From Bacteroidales bacterium UBA4070 (GTDB lineage Bacteria > Bacteroidota > Bacteroidia > Bacteroidales > VadinHA17), in contig DFYY01000012.1 of the NCBI GenBank assembly GCA_002383485.1, forward strand, positions 62,001 through 126,000: a stretch of DNA of 64,000 bases. Direction: 5' to 3'. This document shows positions 8,531-16,992 of this stretch, in pieces. A program made the position numbers and the translations under genes. Every line of letters begins with the position of its first letter. Position 1 is the stretch's first letter. The notes beneath the pieces were generated by a model. It did not search any database and was not told the origin of the DNA. It worked only from the letters and a program-made list of their open reading frames with translations.

Positions 8531-9540
8531 TGGGAACTGGTATGATAATAGCTGAGACCAACCGCCTTTCTGTCGGTTACCGTAACCGTAACAGGGTCTT
8601 CAGGGTGATGGAGGGCCTTACCCTGAGTGCAAGGCGAGGGGAGCTGGTGGCTCTTATAGGCCGAAACGGAGCAGGCAAGAGCACTCTTCTGCGAACACTG
8701 GTGGGGCTTCAGCCTCCACTGGGAGGCAGCATAGCTCTTGACGGTCATGCTCTTGGCGAAATCGGCCTTTCACAGCTTCCAAAGCTTGTCAGCTTCGCCT
8801 CCACGGAGCCGTTTACCCTTCATAATATAAGGGTTCGTGATGTGGTCTCACTTGGCCGCTTTCCATATACCAACTGGATAGGTACCCTTACTGACGCGGA
8901 TGAGGAGGCTGTCGCTATCGCCCTGGAGGCAACCGGTCTGTCGGGATTGGAAAACAGAAGCATAGACAGTATCTCCGACGGCGAAAGGCAGCGCACCCTG
9001 ATTGCCAGGTCACTGGCACAGGACACCGGGCTGCTGGTGATGGATGAACCAACCGCTTTTCTTGACCTGCCATCGAGGTACGGTATTGTCAGCCTTCTGC
9101 GCAGGCTCACAAGGGAGAAGGGCAAATGTGTCATCTATTCAACTCACGACCTTGACACTGCGATAAATGAGGCTGACAGGATATGGCTTATGACCGGTGA
9201 CGGTGTCAGTGAAGGGGCGCCTGAGGATATGATGCTCACCGGCGAGTTTGCCAGGGCCTTCGAAAGTCCGCTGCTCTCGTTCAGCATCACTGACGGCGCA
9301 TTCAGTTTCGTCAGGAGCAGGCAGACCGGCATCGCATTGGAGGGGAGAGGCAGGGTGGCAAAAATGACAGTCCGTGCCCTCTCCAGATGCGGTTATACCA
9401 TAGATTCCCGGGCGCAGCCTAAAGTAACGATAACGGAAAATTCAGGTTCAGCGGAATGGGTTGTCACAGGCAGCGGTGAAGATAAAAGGTATACCTCACT
9501 CTACGACCTGGTAACACACCTGCCACAGGCGGATCAGTGA
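8530..9540 (+). CDS. btuD: ABC importer ATPase, BtuD type
   Basis: 336-residue ATPase. Walker A GRNGAGKST at 44-52, ABC signature SDGER at 149-153, Walker B LLVMDEPT at 168-175, and the H-loop in STHD. ATG 8530 overlaps the btuC stop (TGATG); a longer open frame upstream is only the shadow of btuC. Beyond the nucleotide-binding domain (about 250 residues) there is an extension of some 85 residues, ending KRYTSLYDLVTHL, longer than E. coli BtuD (249 residues). Its role is unknown. The last seven bases overlap the convergent thioredoxin-like gene. Confidence 0.9.
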   Translation: MGTGMIIAETNRLSVGYRNRNRVFRVMEGLTLSARRGELVALIGRNGAGKSTLLRTLVGLQPPLGGSIALDGHALGEIGLSQLPKLVSFASTEPFTLHNIRVRDVVSLGRFPYTNWIGTLTDADEEAVAIALEATGLSGLENRSIDSISDGERQRTLIARSLAQDTGLLVMDEPTAFLDLPSRYGIVSLLRRLTREKGKCVIYSTHDLDTAINEADRIWLMTGDGVSEGAPEDMMLTGEFARAFESPLLSFSITDGAFSFVRSRQTGIALEGRGRVAKMTVRALSRCGYTIDSRAQPKVTITENSGSAEWVVTGSGEDKRYTSLYDLVTHLPQADQ

Positions 9541-10961
9541 ACCCCAAGGATTCGGTAAGCTTCAATGAATGAGGCGACATTCTCCACTCCGAGTCGCTTG
9601 GCAATAATCTTCTTGTTTCTGTCCAGGATATAAATCAGCGGAGTGGATTCAACATTGTAGAAATAGTCAAACCTGCTCATCCTCTGAGGATCCCAGCCGT
9701 TAATCCATGTCAGCCCGTTATCAACTATGTACTTCTCCCATTTTTCTTTGTCATGGTGGGTGCAAACCGCAAAAACCTCTATGCCGGACGCCTTGTTCTT
9801 TTCATAGTATTCCTTCAGCACCGGGGTCGCCTCCTTGCAGTGGCCGCAATCCGGTTCCCAGAAGTAGATAATGGTGAACTCAGCATCAATGTCATATAAT
9901 GAGACATAATGACCTGAGAATGAATTCATAAGTAACTCTGTTGCCTTGACGCCAATCAGGTTGGGCCTGATACGGGCGATTCTTTGTTTCAGATCTGAGA
10001 TATACTCTTCCGAAGCCCATGGTGCCTTGCCCGCAAGGTAAACCATGTCAGCCAGGTGCACCACTACGGCATCATGGCCCATAATCTCGCTCGAGGCATA
10101 ACTGTTCATCAGCCATACGGCGACATACTGAAATACGTCAGGGTTGGCTGAGCACTTCTCCAGTAGCCTGTCTGTCTCTTTTATTATTGAATCCGGCATC
10201 TGTATCACCACCTGCCGGAAGAATTGATCAAGCCTGCCGCCAAGGACAGGGCTTCTTATCAGTCCGGGTTCTGAAAAATCAATATTGTCAAAGAAATGTT
10301 CCTTATAGTAAAGATATGACAGCAGGCGACCAACAGAATCGGGATTATGAGTACCGGGCGGCACACTCGGGGATATTATTTCCACTGGTATCACTGATCT
10401 GGCGATGGCACCGAGCAGGGCACCCCTGTTGGCATCTGCCGTCTCCATGAGGTACTGTTTCATCTTTGCCTCCTGTTCCGCCAGCTCCTTCCTGACGGCT
10501 GTCGCTTCCGGGCTTCCCTGCTGCAGGCCAGTGAGCCTGCCGCTGATCTTCGCTGCCTCCTCCTGCAATGTCTTCCATCTCCTCTGATAAGCCACAAAAC
10601 GGCTATTCTCGTCAGATCCGGTGAAGGACAGCGATGCCACAGGATCATTCATATCGAACCTTACATCGAAATGCTGGTCCTCTCCCAGCAGGAATTCAAA
10701 AAACCTGTTGTCAGGAAGAACAATCATGTATACCCCCGGATTCAGTTTGTCGCTCCCGTAAAACCGGCCTTTACCCTCTTTGTCAGTTGTAATGCTGTCT
10801 TTAATAAATTGCTGGTTTCCAACGTGATAAGCAAGCCTTAATTTGATCTCCGCGGCATTTTCAGGTATTACTGTGATGGAGTGGCCGGGTTGTCCTTCAG
10901 CAGGGGCATCTGAAAATAAAAGGAGTAGCGTTAGCAGCAGGGCTGAATATATGATCTTCAT
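9534..10961 (-). CDS. Exported thioredoxin-fold protein with DUF4369-like N-terminus
   Basis: 475 residues with a signal peptide (LLLTLLLLFSDAPAEG). The first 110 residues look like the DUF4369-type beta domain found on Bacteroidota TlpA/ResA-like proteins; a helical middle region follows (DUF5106-like), and the last 130 residues form a thioredoxin fold with the redox pair CGHC at 372-375 in WEPDCGHC and the cis-Pro segment VESTPLIY. It probably acts as a periplasmic thiol-disulfide oxidoreductase, with unknown partner. Many Bacteroidota carry several such proteins; this one is monocistronic. No lipobox cysteine is evident. Confidence 0.82.
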   Translation of the reverse strand: MKIIYSALLLTLLLLFSDAPAEGQPGHSITVIPENAAEIKLRLAYHVGNQQFIKDSITTDKEGKGRFYGSDKLNPGVYMIVLPDNRFFEFLLGEDQHFDVRFDMNDPVASLSFTGSDENSRFVAYQRRWKTLQEEAAKISGRLTGLQQGSPEATAVRKELAEQEAKMKQYLMETADANRGALLGAIARSVIPVEIISPSVPPGTHNPDSVGRLLSYLYYKEHFFDNIDFSEPGLIRSPVLGGRLDQFFRQVVIQMPDSIIKETDRLLEKCSANPDVFQYVAVWLMNSYASSEIMGHDAVVVHLADMVYLAGKAPWASEEYISDLKQRIARIRPNLIGVKATELLMNSFSGHYVSLYDIDAEFTIIYFWEPDCGHCKEATPVLKEYYEKNKASGIEVFAVCTHHDKEKWEKYIVDNGLTWINGWDPQRMSRFDYFYNVESTPLIYILDRNKKIIAKRLGVENVASFIEAYRILGVH

Positions 10962-11006
10962 ACGTGAATCGTTTTCCGGAATTTGTCATTACAATTTTCC
11001 TGCCAA

Positions 11007-11708
11007 TCAGTGATCCATGTCGAGACGGATAATCTCGGCGTAACCGGCGTTTGTGATTATGGCCCTCAGAACGAAATTGAAGCGGTTGATGTCAGTGCAC
11101 AGGAAGAAGTCTGTTGGAGGGCTGAAATCAAGATTTTCAGTTCTGAAGAACCGGTTGCCGGACCCTGTCCGGAGCTCCCGGATACTCCCGGTAATGTCAG
11201 GTTCTCTTCCCTGAAGCATATCTTTGATATAGTTTGCGCAAAGGAGATCTTCATCAGCTGATTCCGTTCCCCTGTATCCCATAGCCACCAGGGTGACCTT
11301 TTCAGGGCGGAGTGCCGAGATGTAGGATGCCACTGCTCCGGCGTTTACCAGTCCGGCGCCGATGATTTCGGTGGCACCTGTGGCGCTGAGTATTCCCCTT
11401 GTGCCGGCGGTGGTGCAATGTATCATCGTCTTTCCTGAAAGGTTACCGGTAAGCATTTCGGTAGGGCTGTTGCCGAGGTTGAATCCCGCAGGCTTCTTTT
11501 CATCCTGTTCGCCTGCAATAATAACATCAGCCTTAAGTTTATCCTTAAGTGCAAATGCCTCTGCCGGGGTTGAGACGTCCAAAAGCCGGCTGATTCCGTT
11601 GTCAAAGGCATAGCATGCGGTACTGAAGGCTCTGAAGACGTCTATGATAACCGTCACGCCCTGAGACTCCTGTGCCCCTTTGATGAACTCCTTTACAGTG
11701 ATGTCCAT
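11007..11708 (-). CDS. 2-phosphosulfolactate phosphatase family (ComB-like)
   Basis: 233 residues matching the ComB family, magnesium-dependent acid phosphatases first known from coenzyme M synthesis. Seen in the sequence: VIIDVFRAFSTACYAF near the N-terminus, AGFNLGNSP in the middle and the TTAGTRGI loop, all family signatures. Many bacteria without coenzyme M have homologs with unknown substrates, so I do not assign a gene name. I start at ATG 11708 (MDITVKEF), where family members begin; the longer frame to 11804 would add 32 atypical residues. It is divergent from the YihY gene. Confidence 0.8.
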   Translation of the reverse strand: MDITVKEFIKGAQESQGVTVIIDVFRAFSTACYAFDNGISRLLDVSTPAEAFALKDKLKADVIIAGEQDEKKPAGFNLGNSPTEMLTGNLSGKTMIHCTTAGTRGILSATGATEIIGAGLVNAGAVASYISALRPEKVTLVAMGYRGTESADEDLLCANYIKDMLQGREPDITGSIRELRTGSGNRFFRTENLDFSPPTDFFLCTDINRFNFVLRAIITNAGYAEIIRLDMDH

Positions 11709-11793
11709 ATTGTATTCTTCAAAGTGTGAAGATAATAATAGTGTTTGAAGATCATTTCTTAAATTTGAGCTCCGGTAAAAAACAAAGAGTCTG

Positions 11794-13128
11794 ATGAGAC
11801 CCATTTCAACAATAAGCCAGGCAATTAAAGACCGGGCAGGCCAGAGTCGCAGACTGGTTTCGGAAAGGCTGCATAAATCAATCCCTTTCTGGTTACGTCA
11901 GAGGCGTATCTTTTACCTTCTTTACAAGGGTATTAAGAAGGACAACATTTACATAAAGGCATCCGCGCTTACATTCTTTACTATTCTGTCCGTCATCCCG
12001 ATGGTTGCTCTTGCCTTTGGCATAGCGAAGGGATTCGGGCTTCACGATGAGCTTCGGTCCCAGATAATCATGCAGTTCCACAACCAGGAGCAGGTGATGA
12101 ACTGGATTCTCGATTTTGCGAACAATACCCTGGAGCAGACCAGCGGAGGGTGGCTGGCAGGTATAGGTGTTGCCTTTCTGTTTTCGACTGTCGGCCAGTT
12201 GCTGAGGTATGTTGAAAGTACGTTCAATTCCATCTGGAAGGTTAATGAGACAAGGGTTTGGTACCGTCAGGTGACAGACTACCTGGCAGTTATAATCCTG
12301 GTTCCGGCACTTTTCATTGCATCGAGCAGCGCAACGGTTCTTGCCACCACGCGGCTGAATGAGATTCTGAGCAGTTCTGACATGCTTGAAGGCCTCAAAC
12401 CGGTTGTATCCTTCCTTGTCAAGCTCATTCCCTTTATTCTTCTGTGTACTCTGGCAACATCGGCATTTCTTGCAATGCCAAACACGAGGGTCCGGTTCAG
12501 GACAGCTATTGTTGCCGGGCTTCTGGCAGGGATTGCGCTGCAGGTTCTGCAGATTGTATATGTTGAGTCACAGATGGGTCTTACAAGGCTCGGCACTCTG
12601 TACGGAAGCTTCGCCGCCATACCACTTCTGATGGTGTGGATCCAGATGAGCTGGGTGACTTTGCTGATGGGTGCACAGCTATCATATTACCTGCAAAATA
12701 TTACACGTTACGAGTTCGAGTTTGATGTCCAGAACGTCTCCCCCCGACAAAAAAAGAGGCTGTCACTGCTTGTTATGCACACGTTGATAAACGATTTTGT
12801 AAAGGGAACCAGGCCGAGAGCGCCTGAGGAGATCTCCCTCGAGCTCAGCCTTCCGGTAAGGACCGTTCATGATTGTCTCGATCTTCTGCACGAAGCCGCC
12901 ATGGTAACCGAGGTGTGGAATGAAGAGCAGGAAAAATATGTCTATCAGCCAGCCACCGATATAAACAGAATGACCCTCTCCTTCGTTCTTGACAAGCTTG
13001 AATCGTCAGGATCACTGCACAAGACTGTGATAAACAATGCAGACTACAGGAAGATAGACGCAGCGCTGACGAAGTTCGAAAGTCTCATCGCCACGTCAGA
13101 GACAAATATCCTTCTCAGGGATCTTTAG
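11794..13128 (+). CDS. YihY/BrkB (UPF0761) family inner-membrane protein
   Basis: 444 residues. The N-terminal two thirds contain about six transmembrane helices with the family pattern KASALTFFTILSVIP, FSTVGQLLRYVESTFNSIW and the loop GTLYGSFAAIPLLMVW. After residue 310 comes a soluble C-terminal domain of about 130 residues with winged-helix-like character (PEEISLELSLPVRTVHDCLDLL). Older annotations name the family ribonuclease BN or virulence factor BrkB; both are unsafe, and the function is unknown. It is divergently placed from the ComB-like gene with 85 bases between starts. Confidence 0.85.
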   Translation: MRPISTISQAIKDRAGQSRRLVSERLHKSIPFWLRQRRIFYLLYKGIKKDNIYIKASALTFFTILSVIPMVALAFGIAKGFGLHDELRSQIIMQFHNQEQVMNWILDFANNTLEQTSGGWLAGIGVAFLFSTVGQLLRYVESTFNSIWKVNETRVWYRQVTDYLAVIILVPALFIASSSATVLATTRLNEILSSSDMLEGLKPVVSFLVKLIPFILLCTLATSAFLAMPNTRVRFRTAIVAGLLAGIALQVLQIVYVESQMGLTRLGTLYGSFAAIPLLMVWIQMSWVTLLMGAQLSYYLQNITRYEFEFDVQNVSPRQKKRLSLLVMHTLINDFVKGTRPRAPEEISLELSLPVRTVHDCLDLLHEAAMVTEVWNEEQEKYVYQPATDINRMTLSFVLDKLESSGSLHKTVINNADYRKIDAALTKFESLIATSETNILLRDL

Positions 13129-13153
13129 ACAGACAGGGCAGCCTGGCTGAAAG

Positions 13154-13867
13154 TTATTTGTTGCGGAAAGGGGAGAGGCGGAACCGTCTTACATACCTTA
13201 CCAACTCCTCCAGTGAATTCCAGTTGTCAAAGAGATAGTGAGGTGCCTCCACTATTATCTGGCGTGTCTCGGGGTGCTCTGACCAGTAGCTGATGAGGTT
13301 TGAGGCCCTGAAAACCCGGTCCTCGGTTCCTATAAGTGAATAGTCCCATACAAAGCCGGTCTGTACCGGTTCCATCATCCGGTTGTAGAGCCATCTGAGC
13401 TCGTCATGGAGCGATTTTTCCGTGCGGGTTGGTATATGATTGCGGTTCAGCTCAAACCTGCTCCTGGTACCAAACAGCCTGAGGTAGAATTTGGCCATGC
13501 TGTAATTGGAGATGTTGTTGAGGGTGGCTTCAAAAATACGGAGTGGGATTCCGTATTTATCGTCGGCCGCCACTGGCGTTCCGTTTATGGCGATAGTGAG
13601 ATCAGGCTTTATCCCCATCTTCCTGCTGTAATATTCAGCAGCCCATACCCCCAGTGACCAGCCGATTACGGTTACGCGCCTGTAGGTCTTCATCTCGGGC
13701 AGTATCAGCGGCTCGTCGGCAGAATAGTTGTAGAAGAGGATGAAGTCGTGATTGTCAGTGCAGAGATTGGAGAAGGCTTTTTCATCGATTCCCCATGTGC
13801 CGAAGAGTATTAAGAGATCCCTGTTGTTCTCAAATCTTCGGAGGAATGTTTTCATCAGCGGGTACAA
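13154..13867 (-). CDS. bioG: BioG-like esterase (DUF452 family)
   Basis: 237-residue alpha/beta hydrolase of the DUF452 family. The nucleophile elbow is GWSLG with Ser71, the oxyanion region is FGTWG near 22-26, and Asp in GTEDRVF plus His in APHYLF complete a plausible triad. BioG hydrolyses pimeloyl-ACP methyl ester to release pimeloyl-ACP in biotin synthesis. In many Bacteroidota this domain is found with BioC or other bio genes, but none are adjacent here, so the biotin role rests on family membership alone. It faces the YihY gene tail to tail with 25 bases between. Confidence 0.72.
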   Translation of the reverse strand: MYPLMKTFLRRFENNRDLLILFGTWGIDEKAFSNLCTDNHDFILFYNYSADEPLILPEMKTYRRVTVIGWSLGVWAAEYYSRKMGIKPDLTIAINGTPVAADDKYGIPLRIFEATLNNISNYSMAKFYLRLFGTRSRFELNRNHIPTRTEKSLHDELRWLYNRMMEPVQTGFVWDYSLIGTEDRVFRASNLISYWSEHPETRQIIVEAPHYLFDNWNSLEELVRYVRRFRLSPFRNK

Positions 13868-14207
13868 AAGAAAAAAGAGGAGAGGGTTACAGTGGTACTT
13901 TAAGGAACGGGCTTATGAGATAATCCCGGAATCTACTGTCTGATAAAAGGAAGTAACCTATGGTAGTCAGCCTATAGGTCCATGTGAAAGTCAATGTCTG
14001 CAATACAATCCTATTGATTCCCACAAGTAACCCTTACTCTCCTCTTTTATTTCATGTTTCAACAAATGTAATACATAAAAGAATAAAAAACAAATGTTTT
14101 TTTAAAAAAATTAACTATCAATTCTGCCCGTTGTTAATTATTCCGGGAATGATTACTTTTAAGCTGATTATCGGATAATTCATTATCCTGAAATTAAACA
14201 TTTTACT
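13868..14207. other. AT-rich intergenic region upstream of the AraC gene
   Basis: 340 bases without a credible gene. It contains a small imperfect hairpin around 13959-13980 (ACCTAT and ATAGGT arms), A/T-rich tracts near 14080-14115, and a likely promoter at 14131-14161 for the AraC gene. It also holds the start region of the minus-strand BioG-like gene. Confidence 0.5.
14131..14161 (+). promoter_or_regulatory. Likely promoter of the AraC-family gene
   Basis: TTG at 14131-14133, a 20-base spacer, then TACTTTTA at 14154-14161, one mismatch from TAnnTTTG. Transcription would start about 40 bases before the ATG at 14208. Confidence 0.4.
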
Positions 14208-15056
14208 ATGATACCTGAAATAATCAGCATCAGGCATGACGATGGTTCGGGATTCAGGGCCGCCTGGATGGATAACGAGAGCAGCTTTCTGCATCTTCAC
14301 CCTGAATTCGAGGTTGTACTGAACATTTCGGGCAACGGTACCCGTGTTGCGGGTGATTCGGCGGAGATTTTTGATCATTATGACCTCGTGATGTACGGGC
14401 CTGACCTGAAGCATTTCTGGAATTTTCACAGGCAGGATGAGAGTGACACGGGCAGGCATGCAATTATGGTGCATTTCAGACGTGATTCCTTTGGTGACAG
14501 CCTTCTGTCGCAATTCGAGATGACTGACATGAGGAGGTTGCTTGAAGAGTCTGTCAGGGGCATTGCCTTCCCGCCGGAAACCGGAAAGGCAGCGGAAGAA
14601 CCAATGCGCCGCCTGCTCTCTGAGACAGGCATGAGAAAGATGGTTAGCCTGTTCAGACTGCTTGACATACTCTGCTCTGCACCAAGGTACAAGACACTCT
14701 CCGGGGAAAAGCCCGATGGCGGCAGTATCATCTCAGACGAACGGCTGACATCAGTCTGTTCCTTTGTCAGGGATAACTTCTACAGGGCCATCCCCGTGAA
14801 GGAGGTGGTAGCCCTGGCGAAGATGAGCCCGCACTCATTCAGTCGATTCTTCTCCAGAAGTACCGGAAGCGGATTCGTAGACTATGTCAACCAGGTACGG
14901 ACCAACAAAGCCTGCTACCTGCTTCGCGAAACCGACCACCAGATAAATGAGATTGTCTTTGAATGCGGTTTTGCAACCGTCTCCAACTTCAACAAGCAGT
15001 TCCGTAAGCACTCCGGAATGTCAGCGCGTGACTACAGGGCTCAGTACAGGAACTGA
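14208..15056 (+). CDS. AraC-family transcriptional regulator
   Basis: 282 residues. The N-terminal half is a cupin-like sensing domain (HLHPEFEVVLN near 31-41 supplies the typical His-rich strand; HYDLVMYGPDLKHFW follows). The C-terminal 100 residues carry two helix-turn-helix motifs: VKEVVALAKMSPHSFSRFF and the AraC signature with INEIVFECGFATVSNFNKQFRKHSGMSAR-type spacing. The effector is unknown. It lies just upstream of the tandem aconitase-family genes on the same strand, but a separate promoter precedes those, so regulation of them is possible and unproven. Confidence 0.92.
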   Translation: MIPEIISIRHDDGSGFRAAWMDNESSFLHLHPEFEVVLNISGNGTRVAGDSAEIFDHYDLVMYGPDLKHFWNFHRQDESDTGRHAIMVHFRRDSFGDSLLSQFEMTDMRRLLEESVRGIAFPPETGKAAEEPMRRLLSETGMRKMVSLFRLLDILCSAPRYKTLSGEKPDGGSIISDERLTSVCSFVRDNFYRAIPVKEVVALAKMSPHSFSRFFSRSTGSGFVDYVNQVRTNKACYLLRETDHQINEIVFECGFATVSNFNKQFRKHSGMSARDYRAQYRN

Positions 15057-15131
15057 TTCTCCAGATAAAATAGTCCGTAAGCCTTTGGTTAACGTATGAT
15101 ATTTTTCATAAAGGAGATCAATCCCTATTGT

Positions 15132-15139
15132 TAAATTTG
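15132..15139 (+). promoter_or_regulatory. Bacteroidota -7 promoter element upstream of aconitase-family genes
   Basis: TAAATTTG matches TAnnTTTG exactly and lies 29 bases before the start codon at 15169. No TTG at the ideal -33 position. Confidence 0.5.
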
Positions 15140-15168
15140 CCTCTGAACCAACAAAAAACATCTCCATC

Positions 15169-16986
15169 ATGGGAATGACAATAACCGAAAAAATCATTGC
15201 CGCTCACTCCAGGTACGAAACCGTCAGGCCGGGTGACATAGTTGACATAATCATTGACGCCCGTGCCGCCAGGGACTTCGGAGGCGCCAACGTGGTTAAG
15301 AACCTCAATGATTATGGTCTCAGGGTTGATGATCCGGATAAGACGCTCTTCACTTTTGACTGCAACCCTACCGGTTCCGATCAGAAATATGCTGTCAATC
15401 AGCATCTATGCAGGCAGTATGCACGCAATAACGGCATAAAGGTATATGATATCAATGCCGGTATAGGCACTCACCTGCTGATGGAGGAGGGGTACGTGTG
15501 GCCGGGATCAACTGCAATCTCAACGGATTCCCACGCCAACATCCTCGGAGCTGTGGGAGCTTTCGGTCAGGGTATGGGTGATATGGATATAGCGGCTGCC
15601 TGGAACAGCGGACGGGTATGGTTCAAGGTACCCGGTTCGGTCAGGCTGTCGCTGGAAGGTACCCTGCCCGACAGTGTGACTGCAAAGGATGTTATCCTTA
15701 ATCTTCTGGGCATTTACGGGGCAAATACTCTGCTGGGTTACAGCATCGAGCTCTATGGAGATGCCGTTGACAGGATGAGCCTGGACGAGCGCATCACCAT
15801 CGCATCAATGGCAACTGAGATGGGAGCCATTATAATTCTTTTTCCGCCTTCCCCTGAGATATTGGAATACTGCCGGGAGCGTGCCCGTTCACCATTTGAA
15901 CCAGTTTATGCCGACAGTGATGCTGTCTATCAGTTATCTGACATCATCGATGTGAGCACTTTCGTGCCGATGGTATCGCGGCCCGGCGAGCCTCATGATA
16001 CTGTAGGCGTCAAGGATATGTCAGTCACCAGGATTGATTCCGCCTTCATCGGAAGCTGCACCAACGGAAGGATTGAAGATATGAGAGTTACGGCTGAAAT
16101 TCTCAGGGGGAAGAAGGTTGCTCCCGGGGTTGTTCTCAAGATAGTGCCGGCAACGGATGCAGTCTGGAAGCAGTGTCTTGACGAAGGTCTAATGACAGTG
16201 TTCAAGGATGCAGGCGCCCTTGTCTCAAATGCCGGCTGTGCAGGCTGTGCCGCCGGACAGGTGGGACAGAACGGCAAGGGTGAGGTGACAGTCAGTACCG
16301 GTAACAGGAACTTCCCCGGCAAACAGGGGCAGGGAAGTGTTTTCCTCGCCTCTCCGGCAGTTGTAGCCTCTTCGGCATTGGCTGGTTATATTACCACTCC
16401 TGACGCTGTCCCGGCCACACCGATAGAAACGCATTATGCCACAGGACAGCCGGCTGCGGCAGCCGCTGCAAGACAGTCTGAGGCCTCTGACAAACCTGTT
16501 GTCATTAAGGGAAGGGTATGGCTGATAGAACGTGACAACATTGACACTGACATGATCTTTCACAACCGCTACCTGGCAATTACCGATATCAGGGAGATGG
16601 GTCAGTATGCCTTTGACAACCTCGAAGGCTACAAGGATTTTGCAAAGAAAGCGCAGGCCGGTGATATCATCGTTGCCGGTAAAAACTTCGGCAGCGGCAG
16701 CTCGCGACAGCAGGCTGTGGACTGCTTCGTTTCTCTCGGAATCCAGGCAGTCATAGCCCGGTCTTTCGGGGCTATCTATGAAAGAAACGCCATCAATGCT
16801 GCCTTCCCGGTGCTTACCTGCGAATCTTTTGAAACCGTGGATCTGAAGGACCAGGATGTTATATCAGTCAATCTTCTGACGGGTGAGATAATCAATGAAC
16901 GCAATGGGATGAAAACTTTAATTAATCCATTTTATGATGCACAGTATGAAATATATAAACGTGGAGGTCTGTTAGGTAAAACTTAA
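15169..16986 (+). CDS. Fused large-small subunit aconitase-superfamily hydro-lyase (paralog 1)
   Basis: 605 residues joining the large (1-420) and small swivel (about 445-605) parts of an isopropylmalate/homoaconitate/aconitate-type dehydratase, separated by an Ala-rich linker. The [4Fe-4S] ligands are Cys297 in GSCTNGR and Cys357/Cys360 in GCAGC; STDSH at 118-122 is the active-site histidine segment; the small part has NIDTD at 457-461 and GSGSSRQQ at 508-515, where Arg513 should contact substrate. The specificity-loop segment reads RYLAI. It reversibly moves water on a tricarboxylic or methyl-malate-type acid. The exact substrate is not readable: candidates are citrate, homocitrate, isopropylmalate, citramalate or dimethylmalate. 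No leu genes are near. Confidence 0.82.
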   Translation: MGMTITEKIIAAHSRYETVRPGDIVDIIIDARAARDFGGANVVKNLNDYGLRVDDPDKTLFTFDCNPTGSDQKYAVNQHLCRQYARNNGIKVYDINAGIGTHLLMEEGYVWPGSTAISTDSHANILGAVGAFGQGMGDMDIAAAWNSGRVWFKVPGSVRLSLEGTLPDSVTAKDVILNLLGIYGANTLLGYSIELYGDAVDRMSLDERITIASMATEMGAIIILFPPSPEILEYCRERARSPFEPVYADSDAVYQLSDIIDVSTFVPMVSRPGEPHDTVGVKDMSVTRIDSAFIGSCTNGRIEDMRVTAEILRGKKVAPGVVLKIVPATDAVWKQCLDEGLMTVFKDAGALVSNAGCAGCAAGQVGQNGKGEVTVSTGNRNFPGKQGQGSVFLASPAVVASSALAGYITTPDAVPATPIETHYATGQPAAAAAARQSEASDKPVVIKGRVWLIERDNIDTDMIFHNRYLAITDIREMGQYAFDNLEGYKDFAKKAQAGDIIVAGKNFGSGSSRQQAVDCFVSLGIQAVIARSFGAIYERNAINAAFPVLTCESFETVDLKDQDVISVNLLTGEIINERNGMKTLINPFYDAQYEIYKRGGLLGKT

Positions 16987-16992
16987 GAAAAA

